From contig CAYMZZ010000015.1 in NCBI GenBank assembly GCA_964395095.1, positions 1 through 64,000 of the forward strand: a DNA stretch of 64,000 bases, given 5' to 3'. The stretch comes from CAYMZZ01 sp964395095. GTDB taxonomy: Bacteria; Bacteroidota; Bacteroidia; Chitinophagales; Chitinophagaceae. The position numbers were made by a program, and so were the translations under genes. Of this stretch, positions 51,282 through 59,229 are shown piece after piece (the first letter of the stretch is position 1; every line of letters begins with the position of its first letter). The notes below the pieces were generated by a model. It saw nothing but the letters and a program-made list of their open reading frames with translations. It searched no databases and was not told the DNA's origin.

Positions 51282-52652
51282 ATGTTTTCTCCAACACTAA
51301 AAATTCTACTCTTTCTGGTAACCTTTGCCGCTGGCAACAATTTGCTGGCGCAGGATTTAACGCCTTTTCGAAATAACAAAGGCCTCTGGGGTTTTAAGGA
51401 TTCCAAAGGCAATGTGCAGGTAGAACCGAAATGGGTCAACAAGCCCGAAGATTTTTGCGAAGGACGCAGCATTATTTCTATCAGCTACGGCAAAAAAGGG
51501 GTGATTGACGAAAAAGGGAAACTGCTGACCAGCCGCTATTACAGCGATATCAAACCTTATAAAAATGGTATGGCCTTGGCCAGCCTGCGCATACAGGATA
51601 CTACCCGTGATGCCCAGGGAAAAGTAATTAAGACCGAAACCTTCATCCACTATGGCCTGCTCAATAAGGAAGGTAAGGAAGTGCTTCCTGTTGAATACGG
51701 CAACCTCGTGGGCGACTATAGCAATGGCTGGTTTGTGGTATTGCGCAACAAACAAACCAAAGACCTTTATATCGATACAAAGGATCAACCCTTTGAGCTG
51801 CCCGACAATATCGGCTCCCTGAGCACGGACGCGCTGGATGGAAAACTTTTTATTGCCAGCATGAAATACAAATACGGACTGGTAGACCGCAACCTGAAAA
51901 TAGTGCTGCCAATCGAATACAGCCAGATAAGGCCCGCGGGAGAGGGACTGATGATCATTCGCAAAGACAATAAGCTCGGGCTCATGGATATGAACCTGAA
52001 ATGGGTGCTGGAACCTACTTATACCCGGCTCGCGCCCTTCACCAATGGCTATGCCGTTTTCGGCACCGACGATAACCAGTATGGCACCATCAACACAAAA
52101 GGAAAGATCAGCACCCCGGCCGCCTTTGCCAGCATTATGCCGGTAACGAAAACAACCCAACCCTTCGCCACTTTCAAAAACCCCGGCTCCGATAATGTGG
52201 GTCTGCTCAATATGGCAACGGGAAAAGTCATCGTTTCCGCCCAATACCCCTCCATGGGATTCTCCTATGATTGGGGACTGGTCAGTTTTCGCCGCGACAA
52301 CAAGCGAGGGCTGCTCGACAGTACCGGTCGTGAGCTCTTTTATGATAAGTACGACGACTTTGTGACCGGCAATCTCGGCGGTATGAACTGGGTGCGCAAA
52401 GGAAACCTATATGGATTTATGGATGCCAATGGCAAGGAAGTGGTGGCCCCGCAATACGAATCCATCCTCGGCTTTAGTGAAGACCGGGCCGCGGTAAAAT
52501 TGAACGGTCTTTTTGGCTATATCGACAGAAGCGGTAAACTGGTAATCCCCCACCAATATCCAAAAGCGGAAGCCTTCCAGGGCGGAGTGGCGAGGGTGAC
52601 GGATAGGGAAGGGAAGGTATTATTTATTGGACCTGACGGAAAGGCAAAGTAG
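51282..52652 (+). CDS. Secreted WG-repeat protein
   Basis: 456 residues. Signal peptide 1-23 (LLFLVTFAAGNNLLAQ). At least eight WG-type repeats follow from about 28 to the end (for example LWGFKDSKGNVQVEPKW, KGVIDEKGKLL, YGLLNKEGKEVLPVEYG, LFGYIDRSGKLVIPHQY), each near 45 residues and probably forming a beta-rich solenoid. The molecular role of the family is not known; some are surface proteins. The TAG stop is fused to an ACGT repeat tract. Confidence 0.92.
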   Translation: MFSPTLKILLFLVTFAAGNNLLAQDLTPFRNNKGLWGFKDSKGNVQVEPKWVNKPEDFCEGRSIISISYGKKGVIDEKGKLLTSRYYSDIKPYKNGMALASLRIQDTTRDAQGKVIKTETFIHYGLLNKEGKEVLPVEYGNLVGDYSNGWFVVLRNKQTKDLYIDTKDQPFELPDNIGSLSTDALDGKLFIASMKYKYGLVDRNLKIVLPIEYSQIRPAGEGLMIIRKDNKLGLMDMNLKWVLEPTYTRLAPFTNGYAVFGTDDNQYGTINTKGKISTPAAFASIMPVTKTTQPFATFKNPGSDNVGLLNMATGKVIVSAQYPSMGFSYDWGLVSFRRDNKRGLLDSTGRELFYDKYDDFVTGNLGGMNWVRKGNLYGFMDANGKEVVAPQYESILGFSEDRAAVKLNGLFGYIDRSGKLVIPHQYPKAEAFQGGVARVTDREGKVLFIGPDGKAK

Positions 52653-52708
52653 TACGTTTTACGTTTTACGTAATACGTAGTACGTAGTACGTAAAACGTA
52701 CTACGTTC
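52650..52708. repeat. ACGT heptamer tract, eight units
   Basis: Units ACGTTTT, ACGTTTT, ACGTAAT, ACGTAGT, ACGTAGT, ACGTAAA, ACGTACT, ACGTTCC in exact register. It starts at the stop of the WG-repeat gene and is largely self-complementary. Confidence 0.92.
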
Positions 52709-52729
52709 CACTTTTTCAACAAGAAATCC

Positions 52730-52737
52730 TATTTTTG
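52730..52737 (+). promoter_or_regulatory. tRNA promoter -7 box TATTTTTG
   Basis: An exact TAnnTTTG match 17 bp before the tRNA 5' end. Confidence 0.55.
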
Positions 52738-52754
52738 CGGCCGGCCTATGGCCT

Positions 52755-52828
52755 GGACCCTTAGCTCAGTCGGTTAGAGCATCTGACTCATAATCAGGGG
52801 GTGGTTGGTTCGATCCCAACAGGGTCCA
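52755..52828 (+). tRNA. tRNA with CAU anticodon (Met or Ile2)
   Basis: 74 nt with full cloverleaf: acceptor GGACCCT/AGGGTCC plus discriminator A, D-arm with AGCTCAGTCGGTTAGAGC, anticodon loop CTCATAA with CAT at 52789-52791, and T-arm GGTTCGATCC. CCA is not encoded. A CAU anticodon may belong to elongator tRNA-Met or to lysidine-modified tRNA-Ile2. The GGACCCT acceptor is closer to the GGCCCCT of E. coli Ile2 than to its elongator Met tRNA, but I leave it open. It is not initiator, since the acceptor begins with a paired G1. Confidence 0.95.
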
Positions 52829-52833
52829 CTCAA

Positions 52834-52860
52834 CGTGAGGCGTGAATCGTGAGGCGTGAG
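52834..52860. repeat. CGTGAGG heptamer tract after the tRNA
   Basis: CGTGAGG, CGTGAAT, CGTGAGG, CGTGAG, starting 5 bp after the tRNA 3' end, in the same outward orientation as the array at 10185. Confidence 0.85.
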
Positions 52861-52882
52861 AAAAAGATTATAATTGGATTAG

Positions 52883-52909
52883 AAGGCTTCCTGAGGGTGG
52901 CCTTTTTTT
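52883..52909 (+). terminator. Likely tRNA transcript terminator
   Basis: AAGGC and GCCTT arms around a 12-nt partly paired loop, followed by a run of seven T. Short stem but a strong T-run. Confidence 0.55.
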
Positions 52910-52982
52910 GTGGGCTTAAGTAATTTCAGGGTGCAGTTTCTGCACGAGTAACCCATCCTGATAATTCTTAAACCGACACCAC

Positions 52983-53666
52983 ATGAGAATATTATTATCC
53001 CTGCTGGTTCTTAGCTTTTGTATCCCGCTCCCGGGTATCTGTCAACAGGATTCAAGTTTTCTGGTAAGTTATTCCTACAAACAGAAAATAGCCATTAATC
53101 AAACCAGTGATTCTTCGGGCAACGGGGCCACAAATAACCATGCGGAAAATGCGCCGGTTGGCAGCGACAGTACTAATAATGGATCCGCAGGGGAAGTGAA
53201 GACGCTGATAGATGAATTCAGCCTTTCCGTTTCCGCATTCATCCTGGCGAACAAAGACTCCAGCAAAACCTATTTCCGTCTCCACACTGTTGAAGCCGAC
53301 CCCAACAGCAGCGAGCAGGGTACGAATGTCGATCTCTATTCATCGGTCAATATGCCCGATACCATCTTTTATAAGAATGGAGATTGGTCCATTCAAATGC
53401 AAGGCGATTGGATAGTTCCGGACCGTGTAGAGCTGGTTGTTGTTGAAACCAATGAAAAAAAGATGATCCTGGGTTATAGCTGCAAAAAATACATAGCCAA
53501 TGACAGCGAAGGAAAGCCCGGTATTACCATCTGGGCTACGGAAAAATTACCCAACACTCTGCTGCCATATACGGGATTGTCGTCCTTTAAAGGCGGCATC
53601 CTTGAAATTGAACACAAAGGCGAAGAATGGCATGCAGTGGCGCAGCGGATTGAGATAATAAAATAG
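52983..53666 (+). CDS. Secreted GLPGLI-like protein, paralogue 1
   Basis: 227 residues. Signal peptide 1-20 (LLVLSFCIPLPGICQQ). A Ser/Asn/Gly-rich insert (about 36-72) is followed by a beta domain with MPDTIFYKNGDW, ILGYSCKKYIA and GLSSFKGGILEIEH. The last segment sits where the GLPGLILE motif occurs in the Bacteroidota GLPGLI family, but the motif itself is degenerate. Its paralogue starts 342 bp downstream; they share MPDTxFYKxGxW, ILGYxCxxxxAxDSxG and ILEIxH. The function is unknown. Confidence 0.82.
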   Translation: MRILLSLLVLSFCIPLPGICQQDSSFLVSYSYKQKIAINQTSDSSGNGATNNHAENAPVGSDSTNNGSAGEVKTLIDEFSLSVSAFILANKDSSKTYFRLHTVEADPNSSEQGTNVDLYSSVNMPDTIFYKNGDWSIQMQGDWIVPDRVELVVVETNEKKMILGYSCKKYIANDSEGKPGITIWATEKLPNTLLPYTGLSSFKGGILEIEHKGEEWHAVAQRIEIIK

Positions 53667-53740
53667 TTTAAAGGCTTGATTACAGCATCAACCACTATTA
53701 CTGCTATCAAATGCCGGTATGATGGCTTTATCGCAAGGTA

Positions 53741-53918
53741 CTAACTATTAAGCCTTGCGTGTTGCGCCATAGTCTTGGGCATTTGAAATACCTTGATTTG
53801 CGAAAGCTTTACCTTTTGCTCCGCGTTCCAGCAATCATAGTTACGCTGAAGATTGAGCCATAGCTCGGGCGTTGTATCAAAAGCTTTGCCCAATCGAAGG
53901 GCCATTTCGGGGATAATT
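53741..53918 (-). pseudogene. Remnant of a HigA-type antitoxin
   Basis: On the minus strand the frame reads IIPEMALRLGKAFDTTPELW and continues to a natural end (MAQHARLNS, stop at 53741-53743). This matches the C-terminal half of HigA/VapI antitoxins (PEMALRLGKxFxTTPExWLNLQ). The N-terminal helix-turn-helix is gone; a stop codon (53919-53921) closes the frame just upstream. No higB toxin is found; the site where it would lie is occupied by a GLPGLI-like gene. It is a clear gene fossil, about 58 codons of roughly 100. Confidence 0.8.
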
Positions 53919-54008
53919 TACACGACAAATTTAACTTTCTTCTATAATTTCCTGTTAAGGTTCTGGATTTGCTGGATTAAATTAGTAGTGCCGTTCAAAA
54001 CATGCACC

Positions 54009-54581
54009 ATGCGCCATCTCTCTGCATTTGCATTCTTTCTACTTAGCGCCTGCATTGCCGGAGCTCAAAAAAATGTCTCCTATTTTGTGAGCTATACTTA
54101 TACCAACAAAAGCATTAAGTTTCCGGACAACCAGGTTTTTACCATCCCCTATTATATGTTCGCGAACACCGATTCTTCGCGGCTTTTTTTCCGGAGAATT
54201 AAGAAAGCCAAATCAGCAGCGCAAACAGTGCCCGGTGGCAGAATTCATATCGGCAACCTCGATATTATGCCCGACACCGTGTTTTACAAAGAAGGCCGTT
54301 GGATAAAACTTACCCGGGATAAATGGGAACCGATCAAACCCATTGCGATGGGATTCACGGAAACCGGTCAAACCCGCAAAATTCTCGGCTATGAATGCAC
54401 ACAGTTTGTCGCTACCGACTCCGCGGGTAACCAACTGGTGCGCATCTATGCCAGCAAGGCGCTGCCCCCTACCCTCATTCCCTATATAGGCCTCGAATCC
54501 TTTCCGTATGGTATCCTGGAAATCCGGCACCTGGGCATGGGTTGGAAACTGATCCCGCGACGAGTTAAAAAAATGAAGTAA
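54009..54581 (+). CDS. Secreted GLPGLI-like protein, paralogue 2
   Basis: The frame opens at 53853, but ATG 54009 starts a proper signal peptide (MRHLSAFAFFLLSACIAGAQ), giving 190 residues; the upstream codons overlap the higA remnant. The mature protein lacks the Ser/Asn-rich insert of paralogue 1 but shares MPDTVFYKEGRW, ILGYECTQFVATDSAG and GLESFPYGILEIRH. Function unknown; the family is secreted in Bacteroidota and thought of as envelope-associated. Confidence 0.82.
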   Translation: MRHLSAFAFFLLSACIAGAQKNVSYFVSYTYTNKSIKFPDNQVFTIPYYMFANTDSSRLFFRRIKKAKSAAQTVPGGRIHIGNLDIMPDTVFYKEGRWIKLTRDKWEPIKPIAMGFTETGQTRKILGYECTQFVATDSAGNQLVRIYASKALPPTLIPYIGLESFPYGILEIRHLGMGWKLIPRRVKKMK

Positions 54582-54619
54582 ATTTGGCTTTGTCGGGAAC
54601 AATATACTCCGCAACCGAT

Positions 54620-54877
54620 ATGGAAAAATCGACTAAACCAAGACGAAGCATTTCAGTGATGTTATTGAAAACGCTGTTACTGGTCTCCATTATTGGCGCT
54701 ATGCAGAAATATTTCGATGTCAAAGAGACCTGGTACAACTTTGTCTTCTACTATATAATCATCCCCCTTGCCTTTAGCTATATCGACAACCTGCTTTGGA
54801 AACGTAAGTTAAGAAGACTACAGCAGGCCCAAAATCCAACGCCGGAAAATCGGCCCCTACAGCCGGATAGCCATTGA
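54620..54877 (+). CDS. Small two-helix membrane protein, 85 aa
   Basis: I start it at ATG 54620 (MEKSTKPRRSIS) rather than an upstream TTG. Two hydrophobic helices (about 14-31 and 39-57) flank a short loop, with basic ends on both sides (KPRR; WKRKLRRLQQ), so both termini should be cytosolic. No family was recognised. It begins 38 bp after paralogue 2, and its 3' end overlaps the next, convergent gene by 21 bp. Confidence 0.62.
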   Translation: MEKSTKPRRSISVMLLKTLLLVSIIGAMQKYFDVKETWYNFVFYYIIIPLAFSYIDNLLWKRKLRRLQQAQNPTPENRPLQPDSH

Positions 54878-55498
54878 ACCGCCGAGCTGCCAGATGGCAT
54901 CTCCATTGGTATCGGTTTGAAATCCCGCCGTTGCGCCTACTGAATATCGCGAGTGGAAATGATAGCGATAAGAAAGTTGAAGGACAGCTCCGAAACTGGT
55001 TGTACGCTGGGGACTATGGTGCTCATAAACGATGGCCGGAAACGGAAAACCCGTAGCCGCACCGGGAAAATAAATGCTCAATGCATCGGGTATGGTAGAT
55101 GTTTGATAACGGATAAGTGGCCCGACCATAGCGCCAAGCGAATGCTGCGATTGTTGCAGAAAATCCCAGCCAATCCTGGCGGAAAGCTGGGCTCCGCCAG
55201 TGGCATTCCGAATGGATCCATCCACCACCTGGCCATTCAGCCCTTCATACTCCAACAACCGAAAACCATCATGCACCGTAACCGCGATACCTGCTGCGAA
55301 AAATATTCGCTCGCGCAAATATTTTCGATACTCCGTGTTTACCATAAACCCTCGCAAATCCCCCGTGCCATGCTTTGAATAGCCGATATCGAGCGAAATA
55401 AATTCCCCTGCATGCTTTGATTGCGCCTGCGTGGTCGGGGAAGTAAATAGGAAAACAGCCATGAGCTGAAAGCTCAGGATAAGAGTAGAAATTTTCAT
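54857..55498 (-). CDS. Secreted outer-membrane beta-barrel-like protein, unknown
   Basis: The frame opens at 55564, but ATG 55498 (MKISTLILSFQLMAVFLF) begins a good signal peptide, giving 213 residues. The mature part has alternating beta strands with glycine and aromatic residues (FISLDIGYSKHGTGDL, AQLSARIGWDFL, VLQLSYRYHF, IWQLGGSMAIRL), as in small outer-membrane barrels. No function is assigned. Its 3' end overlaps the convergent small membrane protein gene by 21 bp. Confidence 0.75.
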   Translation of the reverse strand: MKISTLILSFQLMAVFLFTSPTTQAQSKHAGEFISLDIGYSKHGTGDLRGFMVNTEYRKYLRERIFFAAGIAVTVHDGFRLLEYEGLNGQVVDGSIRNATGGAQLSARIGWDFLQQSQHSLGAMVGPLIRYQTSTIPDALSIYFPGAATGFPFPAIVYEHHSPQRTTSFGAVLQLSYRYHFHSRYSVGATAGFQTDTNGDAIWQLGGSMAIRL

Positions 55499-55637
55499 AA
55501 CGATCAGGTTTGGTTTACGACAACAATTACTCCCTAAATTTAGACAGGCGATAATTGCAAGCAAAATTTCGTGATTATTGCCTTAGCCAATTTTATGTGA
55601 AATCATAGTAACTTCCACCACACTACTGATCAATAAT

Positions 55638-56354
55638 ATGAAATCACTTCGCCTTCCTATTGTAATACTTTATCTCATATTCTCTACCACTCCAGCCCTG
55701 GCCCGGCAAAGCCCAGCCGAAGTGCGCCTGCAAGGCTCCATGAAAACGGTGATGCGCGAAGGAAACCTGGAAGCGCATATCCACCTGGATACAATTGAAA
55801 AAAATAACCTATTCGGACTGGGGCCCGTAGCGGGTCTTCAGGGGGAACTGATGGTGCTGGATGGCAAAGTGTACCAATCATCCCGCAAGGGAAATCAGCT
55901 ATCAAACAAAATGGATACATCCGCCAAAGCGGCTTTTTTTGTGTACAGTTATGTGAAGGAATGGAAAACCATAGAAGCAAAAGCCTCCATTGAGAACTTA
56001 GCCGAACTCGAAAAATGGATTGAAGCCACCGCTATGGCCCATGGCTTCGACCTGGAAAAGCCTTTTGCTTTTCGAATTGAAACAATTGCTGTCAACGCCC
56101 CCTTCCATATAATTCATTGGGAAGAAGGAACGGAACATACGTTCGACAATCACCAGCAATTTGCCTACAAAGGCGAATGGCGCAACAAGCCACTAAAGTT
56201 GCTCGGCTTTTATTCACGTCATCACAAAAGTCTGTTTACCCACCACAGCAGCAACCTGCATATTCACGTTCTGGAAGGGGAAACGGATATAGTGGGGCAC
56301 CTGGATGATATTTGGATTAGTGGTGAATTGACTATCTCATTTGGTCAGAAATGA
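55638..56354 (+). CDS. Exported acetolactate decarboxylase family protein
   Basis: 238 residues. The AlsD/BudA core is clear: GLGPVAGLQGELMVLDGKVY (Glu70), PFAFRIE (Arg146), and the zinc histidines 208, 210 and 221 in SNLHIHVLEGETDIVGHLDD. The family decarboxylates 2-acetolactate to acetoin. Unusually for a fermentation enzyme, this one starts with a signal peptide (1-22, LYLIFSTTPALARQ). No acetolactate synthase or butanediol dehydrogenase is nearby. An extracytoplasmic role on another substrate is possible. Confidence 0.83.
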   Translation: MKSLRLPIVILYLIFSTTPALARQSPAEVRLQGSMKTVMREGNLEAHIHLDTIEKNNLFGLGPVAGLQGELMVLDGKVYQSSRKGNQLSNKMDTSAKAAFFVYSYVKEWKTIEAKASIENLAELEKWIEATAMAHGFDLEKPFAFRIETIAVNAPFHIIHWEEGTEHTFDNHQQFAYKGEWRNKPLKLLGFYSRHHKSLFTHHSSNLHIHVLEGETDIVGHLDDIWISGELTISFGQK

Positions 56355-56362
56355 CTGTAGGG

Positions 56363-56398
56363 AGATTTGGGGATTTGGGAATTCGGTAATTTGATTGA
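56363..56398. repeat. Octamer tract (ATTTGG orientation)
   Basis: Units GGATTTGG, GAATTCGG, AATTTGAT just after the acetolactate decarboxylase stop, before the end of the convergent arsC. Confidence 0.65.
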
Positions 56399-56405
56399 AT
56401 TTTTC

Positions 56406-56822
56406 TCAATTCAAATTTTCTGCAACAAAATTTCGGCTGTATTCCTTAATCATCTCGCGTACTTTGCGGAATTCGCCCATTACCACTTCTTCCGTTCCGG
56501 TTGCTTTGGCCGGGTCAGGGAAATTGTGGTGAAACTGTTGGGCTCGCGAAGGAAATACCGGGCAACGCTCTTTGGCATTGTCGCAAACCGTTATTACATA
56601 ATCAAAGTCGATACCGGTGTACTCGCTTACATTATTGGACGTATGCGTAGAGATATCAATACCATCTTCTGCCATGATGGCGATGGCGCGGGGGTTTACG
56701 CCATGGGTTTCCACCCCGGCGCTATACACTTCGGCGCGGTTGCCGGCAAAATGTTTCAGATAACCATCAGCTATCTGGCTACGGCAACTATTACCGGTAC
56801 AAAGCACTAAAATTTTCTTCAT
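56406..56822 (-). CDS. arsC: Arsenate reductase, thioredoxin-coupled type
   Basis: 138 residues of the low-molecular-weight phosphatase fold. The P-loop is CTGNSCRS with nucleophile Cys8 and Arg14; redox cysteines Cys80 and Cys87 (TVCDNAKERCP) match the Cys82/Cys89 pair of S. aureus ArsC. It reduces arsenate to arsenite, with electrons from thioredoxin. It is last in the arsR-arsM-acr3-arsC operon, with 1 bp between it and acr3. Confidence 0.95.
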   Translation of the reverse strand: MKKILVLCTGNSCRSQIADGYLKHFAGNRAEVYSAGVETHGVNPRAIAIMAEDGIDISTHTSNNVSEYTGIDFDYVITVCDNAKERCPVFPSRAQQFHHNFPDPAKATGTEEVVMGEFRKVREMIKEYSRNFVAENLN

Positions 56823-56823
56823 A

Positions 56824-57909
56824 TCAGGATTTTATCAATGATGATTCAGGAGTATACCATTTGCGTCGAAACCAGAAGGCCAGGTTCACCAGGGCTATCA
56901 GGGCGGGCACTTCTACCAGGGGGCCCACCACCCCCGCAAATGCCTGGCCACTGTTGATGCCAAACACCCCAATGGCCACCGCTATAGCCAGCTCAAAATT
57001 ATTCCCGGTTGCCGTAAACGACAAAGCCGTATTTCGAGAATAATCTGCGCCCAATCGCTTACCAAAATAAAAGCTCAAAATAAACATCAGGGCAAAATAC
57101 AACACAAGGGGTAAGGCTATCCGCAATACATCGAAGGGAATCTGCAGGATAAGCTGACCTTTCAGGCTAAACATGACTATAATGGTGAATAGCAGGGCTA
57201 ACAGGGTAATGGGTGAAATAAAGGGAATGAATTTTTGCTGAAACCAGTCTTCTCCCTTTAGCCGTATTAATGCAAAACGGCTGATAAAGCCGGCTGCAAA
57301 GGGAATACCGAGATAAATCATTACCGTCCTCGCAATTTCTGCGATGCTGATGTTCACTTCCAGACCCTTCAGTCCAAAATAAGGAGGCAATACGGTAATG
57401 AAAAGCCAGGCATACACGCTATAAAACAATACCTGGAAAATGCTGTTCAACGCGATCAGACCCGCTGCATATTCACGGTTACCATCCGCCAGTTCATTCC
57501 ACACCACTACCATGGCTATGCAGCGGGCCAGCCCAATCAGTATCACGCCTATCATGTATTCCGGATGATCGCGCAGAAAAGTGATAGCCAGCAAAAACAT
57601 GAGCACCGGCCCTATCACCCAGTTCAACAGCAGAGAGGCACCCAGCACCCGGGTATTCCTGAATACTTCTCCCATTTTTTCGTACCGCACTTTGGCCAAC
57701 GGAGGATACATCATCAGTATCAGTCCAATGGCCAGGGGCAGATTGGTGGTACCGCTCGAAATGGAATCAATCCAATCTGGCGCCGAAGGCATAAAATACC
57801 CGATCGACACCCCCAGGGCCATGGCGAGGAAAATCCATAGCGTTAGATAACGGTCAATGAAGCTGAGCTTTTTTCTTTCCGCGGCCGGAAAACAGTTTTC
57901 GGCAGACAT
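56824..57909 (-). CDS. arsB: ACR3-type arsenite efflux pump
   Basis: 361 residues with ten predicted membrane helices. The conserved cysteine needed for transport is in LIGLARCIAMVVVWNELADG (Cys130), and SFTATGNNFELAIAVAIGVFG is the second hallmark segment. It expels arsenite from the cytosol using the proton gradient. The symbol follows common use; the protein is ACR3, not the ArsB family. It lies between arsM and arsC. Confidence 0.95.
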   Translation of the reverse strand: MSAENCFPAAERKKLSFIDRYLTLWIFLAMALGVSIGYFMPSAPDWIDSISSGTTNLPLAIGLILMMYPPLAKVRYEKMGEVFRNTRVLGASLLLNWVIGPVLMFLLAITFLRDHPEYMIGVILIGLARCIAMVVVWNELADGNREYAAGLIALNSIFQVLFYSVYAWLFITVLPPYFGLKGLEVNISIAEIARTVMIYLGIPFAAGFISRFALIRLKGEDWFQQKFIPFISPITLLALLFTIIVMFSLKGQLILQIPFDVLRIALPLVLYFALMFILSFYFGKRLGADYSRNTALSFTATGNNFELAIAVAIGVFGINSGQAFAGVVGPLVEVPALIALVNLAFWFRRKWYTPESSLIKS

Positions 57910-57936
57910 AGTTGGTTTCGCGTTGTTACTGATTCA

Positions 57937-58791
57937 TTAATTGCAGCATCCCGGATCGCAGCAGGCTGTTTTGGCCTGGGGCTTTTCGGCATATACGGTG
58001 ATACTGTAGATGCCGGTATTCCCATTGCGGAATGCCGCCAGTTCCTGTTCCGACAAATACTGGCGAAGAATATCATCAGGTACCAGGATCTTTTTCTCTT
58101 TTTGCACCTGGATGTTGGTAAAGCCATTGCTGCGGATCAGCTCCAGGTATACCTGTTTTTGTATGGCGCCGGATACACAGCCTGCATACATTTCCGCCGC
58201 TTCGCGGATGCCTGCGGGCAGTGCGCCTTCGAGCACAATATCGGAAATGCTGAAATGTCCACCCGGCTTCAATACACGGTAAATTTCCTTGATCACTGCA
58301 TCCTTATTGGGCACCAGGTTCAGTACGCAATTGCTCACTATCACATTGGCCGTATTATCATTAACCGGCATCTGCTCAATATCGCCCTGGCGAAACTCCA
58401 CATTGTGGAAACCCAGTTTCTCCGCATTGCTGCGGGCTTTGGCGATCATGGCAGGGGTAAAATCAATACCGATCACTTTTCCGGTTTCACCCGCTTCGGC
58501 CCGGGCGATAAAAGCATCGTTGCCGGCGCCGGAACCCAGGTCAATCACCACATCGCCCTTTTTGATTTTGGCGAATTGAGTGGGCAAGCCACAGCCCAGG
58601 CCCAGGTCAGCATCGGGTTGATAGCCTTTGAGACCGGCATAGTCATCGGTCATAATATTGTACACATCGGTACTGCAACCCCCGGCTCCACAGCAGGAAG
58701 CCGCGTTTTCTGCTTTGTCCTGTAAGGCAATTTCACCGTATTTCTGCTTTACCAGCTCTTTTAATTGTTCTTCGGTTTGCATAAAAATCAA
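57937..58791 (-). CDS. arsM: Arsenite S-adenosylmethionine methyltransferase
   Basis: 284 residues. SAM motif VIDLGSGAGNDAFIA, and VIVSNCVLNLVPNKDAV with a conserved metalloid Cys. Additional cysteines are in AASCCGAGGCSTD, AEMYAGCVSG and the C-terminal ACCDPGCC. ArsM converts As(III) to methylated, partly volatile species. It begins 47 bp after arsR, and a CGCAATATTGCG palindrome sits 15 bp before the start, suggesting its own ArsR-controlled promoter. Confidence 0.94.
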   Translation of the reverse strand: MIFMQTEEQLKELVKQKYGEIALQDKAENAASCCGAGGCSTDVYNIMTDDYAGLKGYQPDADLGLGCGLPTQFAKIKKGDVVIDLGSGAGNDAFIARAEAGETGKVIGIDFTPAMIAKARSNAEKLGFHNVEFRQGDIEQMPVNDNTANVIVSNCVLNLVPNKDAVIKEIYRVLKPGGHFSISDIVLEGALPAGIREAAEMYAGCVSGAIQKQVYLELIRSNGFTNIQVQKEKKILVPDDILRQYLSEQELAAFRNGNTGIYSITVYAEKPQAKTACCDPGCCN

Positions 58792-58804
58792 ATTTAATCG
58801 TTAT

Positions 58805-58820
58805 AACGCAATATTGCGAT
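58805..58820. promoter_or_regulatory. Candidate ArsR operator 2, before arsM
   Basis: A perfect 12-bp palindrome CGCAATATTGCG (58807-58818) in the arsR-arsM gap, the same core as the site before arsR. Confidence 0.7.
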
Positions 58821-58838
58821 GAATATAGAGAAAAAATT

Positions 58839-59168
58839 TTAGCAGCAGCCCTCCGGGTCTTTATAGCTCTGGAAAAACTGCTCAAATGCCTGGTTGAATT
58901 CCTTCCATGCCTTGGGATCGATGCAATAGCAAACGCTGGTACCATCGATGCTGCCCTTGATCAACCCGGCCGATTTGAGCTCTTTCAGGTGCTGGCTGAT
59001 AGTGGCCTGTGCCAGGCCCAGTTCCTCTACCAGGTCGCCATTAATGCAGGCATTCATCTTGATCAGGTGCTGAATAATGGCGATACGGGCCGGGTGAGCC
59101 AGTGCCTTCATCATAGACGCCAGCTTATTTTGCCGGCTGCTGAATATTTCTGATTTCGTAATTCCCAT
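58839..59168 (-). CDS. arsR: ArsR-family metalloregulator
   Basis: 109 residues, winged helix-turn-helix (ELGLAQATISQHLKELKSAG). It lacks the classical ELCVCDL metal site in the DNA-reading region. Instead cysteines are at 41, 80, 82 and the C-terminal pair 108-109 (DPEGCC), so arsenite sensing probably uses a different Cys set, as known for other ArsR subtypes. It should repress the ars operon until As(III) binds. A palindrome overlaps its own promoter region. Confidence 0.92.
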   Translation of the reverse strand: MGITKSEIFSSRQNKLASMMKALAHPARIAIIQHLIKMNACINGDLVEELGLAQATISQHLKELKSAGLIKGSIDGTSVCYCIDPKAWKEFNQAFEQFFQSYKDPEGCC

Positions 59169-59172
59169 ATCA

Positions 59173-59188
59173 ATCGCAATATTACGAT
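59173..59188. promoter_or_regulatory. Candidate ArsR operator 1, before arsR
   Basis: ATCGCAATATTACGAT, a 16-bp palindrome with one mismatched pair, ending 4 bp before the arsR start codon. It shares the CGCAATATT core with the site before arsM. Confidence 0.7.
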
Positions 59189-59229
59189 AAATAAATCGGA
59201 GCCGCCAAATTTATTTTCAGATTTTTTTT

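Noticed and set aside
52755..52828. Initiator tRNA-Met
   Set aside because: The acceptor end is fully paired (G1-C72) and the anticodon stem lacks the three G-C pairs typical of initiators, so it is an elongator-type or Ile2 tRNA.
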